Source: Actinomycetes bacterium (lineage in GTDB: Bacteria; Actinomycetota; Actinomycetes; Mycobacteriales; Mycobacteriaceae). From it: 62,854 bases of DNA. The stretch is taken from NCBI GenBank assembly GCA_023404955.1, contig JAEXZY010000163.1, positions 1-62,854 of the forward strand. Direction: 5' to 3'. A program made the position numbers and the translations under genes. This document shows, one piece after another, positions 61,117-62,854 of the stretch. Below the pieces are notes generated by a model, which was given only the letters and a program-made list of their open reading frames with translations, was not told where the DNA came from and searched no databases. Numbering within the stretch: the first letter of the stretch is position 1; the number at the start of each line of letters is the position of its first letter.

Positions 61117-62258
61117 AGCAGCCGCGCCAATCTCGCCGCCTGCATCTGCCACTGCCAGTTCTCCACCGCCCAGGTGCGCCCGGCCGCGCCCATCGCCGCG
61201 GCACGGGTCCGGTCGGCGAGCAGATCGCCCACCGCCGCGGCGATCGCCCCGACGTCCCAGCCGTCGACCACCAGCCCGGTCTCGCCGTCGACGACCGTCT
61301 CCGGCGCCCCGCCCGAGCGGCCGGCCACCACCGGCACGCCGGTGGCCGAGGCTTCCAGGTACACGATGCCCAGACCCTCGACGTCCAGCCCGGCGCCGCG
61401 GGTGCGGCACGGCATCGCGAAGACGTCGGCCATCGCGTGGTGATCGGGCAGTTCCTCCCCCGGCACCCCGCCGGTGAACACCACGTGCTCGGCCACCCCG
61501 AAGCTGTGCGCCAGCCGTTGCAGCGAGGTGCGGTAGGGGCCGCCGCCGACGATCACCAGCGCAGCGCCGGGAATTCGGTCCCGGATCGTGGGCAGGGCCC
61601 GGATCAGCATGTCCTGACCTTTGCGCGGCACCAGACGCGAGACGCACACCACGACGGGCCGATTGCCGAGCCCGTATCGGGCGCGCAGTTCAGCGCGGGC
61701 CACCTCGTTCGGGGCGAACCGGTCGATGTCGACGCCGGGCGGGACGTGCTCGAGTGCGGCGTCGCGGCCGAACGCCGAGGCGAACCTGCGCCGGGTGTAG
61801 GAGCTGATGTACGTCACGACGTCGGTGTCGGTTCCGATGCGCCGCAACGCCGTTCGCGCCAGCGGCAGCATCGACCAGCCGACCTCGTGGCCGTGCGTGC
61901 TGGCGATGACGCGGCGCGCCCCGGCGGCGCGGGCCAGCGGCGCCAGCAGCGCCAGCGGTGCGGCCGCGCCGAACCAGACGGTGTCCACGTCGTGCTCGGC
62001 GATCAGGCGGCGCATCCGCCACGCGACGCTCGGCTCGGGCAGCATGAGCGTCGTCGGATGTCGCACCACCCGATACCCGGAGGCCGCCGCCACCGCGTCG
62101 TAGTCCTCGGCGCCCTTCCAGGTCGGGGCGTAGACCGTCAGTGCGTCGACGGCCGATCCGGGCGCTCCGACGAGATGGTCGACGAGCGCCTCCAGGTAGG
62201 ACTGGATGCCGCCGCGACGCGGCGGGTAGTCGTTGGTGACGAGCAGGACGCGGCTCAT
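61113..62258 (-). CDS. pimB: Phosphatidylinositol mannoside alpha-mannosyltransferase PimB-prime (GT4)
   Basis: A 381-residue GT-B glycosyltransferase. The N-terminal loop VTNDYPPRRGGIQSYLE, STHGHEVGW, and the C-terminal donor-site block EASATGVPVVAGRSGGAPE are typical of GT4 GDP-mannose enzymes. It adds the second mannose in PIM synthesis. ATG 62258 overlaps the stop of the upstream gene (ATGA). Confidence 0.94.
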   Translation of the reverse strand: MSRVLLVTNDYPPRRGGIQSYLEALVDHLVGAPGSAVDALTVYAPTWKGAEDYDAVAAASGYRVVRHPTTLMLPEPSVAWRMRRLIAEHDVDTVWFGAAAPLALLAPLARAAGARRVIASTHGHEVGWSMLPLARTALRRIGTDTDVVTYISSYTRRRFASAFGRDAALEHVPPGVDIDRFAPNEVARAELRARYGLGNRPVVVCVSRLVPRKGQDMLIRALPTIRDRIPGAALVIVGGGPYRTSLQRLAHSFGVAEHVVFTGGVPGEELPDHHAMADVFAMPCRTRGAGLDVEGLGIVYLEASATGVPVVAGRSGGAPETVVDGETGLVVDGWDVGAIAAAVGDLLADRTRAAAMGAAGRTWAVENWQWQMQAARLARLL

Positions 62259-62854
62259 TCGGGCAGGTCGATCCCGAGCACCGTGCGGACCGCGGTGGCG
62301 GCGTCGGGATGGCCGGGACCGCACGCCGTCACGTACAGCTCCCGCAGTCGTTGCGGTCCGTAGGTCTGTGCGACGAACGTCGCGAATGTCCATGCGCGGT
62401 CGTAGGCCGCAGACCGGTCGGTGCCCGGCGTGCTCAACTCCGCGTCGGTCGGCAGCCGCACGGGGACGTCGACTCTCCCGGCGGGAACGGGCCGGCCGAC
62501 GTAGTCGGCGACACCTTCGGTCAGCCAGACGGGCGCATCCGCGGCCGTCGCGCCGCGCGCTGCGTAGTGAAAGAGTTCGTGGCGCAGCACGATTCGCAGA
62601 TCTGCTGCATCCATCGCCGCGGCCGCCGGGGAGAACGTGATGCGTTCGGCGGTGGTGGTGGCGGCGGTGTCCGGCCCGGCGCCCGCCAGCGCAGCGAACT
62701 GATCCGCAGAGCCCGCCACCACGATCGGGATGTCCCTGGGCCACTGCGGTCCCCAGAACGCCGTGACGGCCTGCTCGGCTCCCGGGAGTTCGGTCGCGAT
62801 GCGGTCGAGCCGCGCCCCGGCGCTGCCGCCGAAGTCGATCAGCTGGGCCCGGCG
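62255..62854 (-). CDS. Putative zinc metallopeptidase-like protein (Rv2189c-like), 5' end beyond window
   Basis: The C-terminal 199 residues of a gene cut by the right edge; the frame stays open to base 62854. HELFHYAARG with a downstream WLTEGVADY is the HExxH...E gluzincin zinc-site pattern (peptidase MA-like). No N-terminal signal can be judged. Position just upstream of pimB-prime matches Rv2189c of M. tuberculosis, a conserved protein of unknown function. Catalytic activity is an inference from the motif. Confidence 0.75.
   Translation of the reverse strand, partial: RRAQLIDFGGSAGARLDRIATELPGAEQAVTAFWGPQWPRDIPIVVAGSADQFAALAGAGPDTAATTTAERITFSPAAAAMDAADLRIVLRHELFHYAARGATAADAPVWLTEGVADYVGRPVPAGRVDVPVRLPTDAELSTPGTDRSAAYDRAWTFATFVAQTYGPQRLRELYVTACGPGHPDAATAVRTVLGIDLPE

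Noticed and set aside
59245..61647. An 800-codon open frame antisense to fadD15
   Set aside because: Antisense shadow of a well-recognised gene; Arg/Gly/His-rich sequence without any family features.
1..62854. Prophage, CRISPR array, insertion sequence, tRNA or rRNA
   Set aside because: No phage structural genes, regularly spaced repeats, transposase motifs or tRNA-like cloverleafs were seen in the gaps.

Overview
The window is a GC-rich (high-60s percent) mycobacterial chromosome segment, most like a fast-growing Mycolicibacterium. The diagnostic content is a mycobacterial division and cell-wall (dcw) cluster running mraZ, rsmH, an ftsL-like gene, pbpB, murE, murF, mraY, murD, ftsW, murG, murC, ftsQ, ftsZ, pgeF, yggS, sepF, yggT and wag31. 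It is flanked by genes whose order I recognise from the Rv2143-Rv2189c stretch of Mycobacterium tuberculosis. All calls come from reading the sequence; no database was searched.

Region 1 (1-12.4 kb) is nitrogen assimilation bracketed by two DUF222/HNH (13E12-type) genes that point outwards. A narK-family transporter and a fused molybdopterin-diflavin nitrate reductase (nasN type) form one leftward unit. A 117-residue protein of unknown function plus nirB and nirD form a divergent rightward unit. Together they would import nitrate, reduce it to nitrite and then to ammonium. The right-hand unit is preceded by a strongly self-complementary stretch that may be a structured leader RNA. Both HNH genes carry LexA-like SOS boxes at their start codons.

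Region 2 (12.4-24 kb) is accessory metabolism. It holds a tripartite tricarboxylate transporter (tctC-tctB-tctA) translationally coupled to a universal stress protein, and a divergent CitA/DcuS-type two-component system. It also holds a cytochrome P450, a GMC oxidoreductase followed by a GntR/FCD regulator, a glutamine amidotransferase-like protein, a TIGR01777 epimerase and a phosphoribosyltransferase.

Region 3 (24.7-45.8 kb) is the dcw cluster on the minus strand. Most junctions overlap by 1-4 bases, so the genes are probably translationally coupled. Internal control signals visible are three GTGG repeats 10 bp apart upstream of mraZ (MraZ box), a double hairpin between mraZ and rsmH (probably the actinobacterial mraW RNA motif), a TTGACA promoter before ftsZ, and a rho-independent terminator after the DUF3040 gene just upstream of the cluster.

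Region 4 (46-62.9 kb) is envelope and lipid metabolism: a GNAT protein, lppM, a polyprenyl diphosphate synthase, mptA, an Rv2175c-type regulator with its kinase gene pknL, aroG, RNase AS, a membrane protein, a second mannosyltransferase, an acyltransferase, an ArsA-like ATPase, two SRPBCC proteins, fadD15, pimB-prime and a partial zinc-peptidase-like gene cut by the right edge. No rRNA, tRNA, CRISPR array, insertion sequence or prophage was seen.
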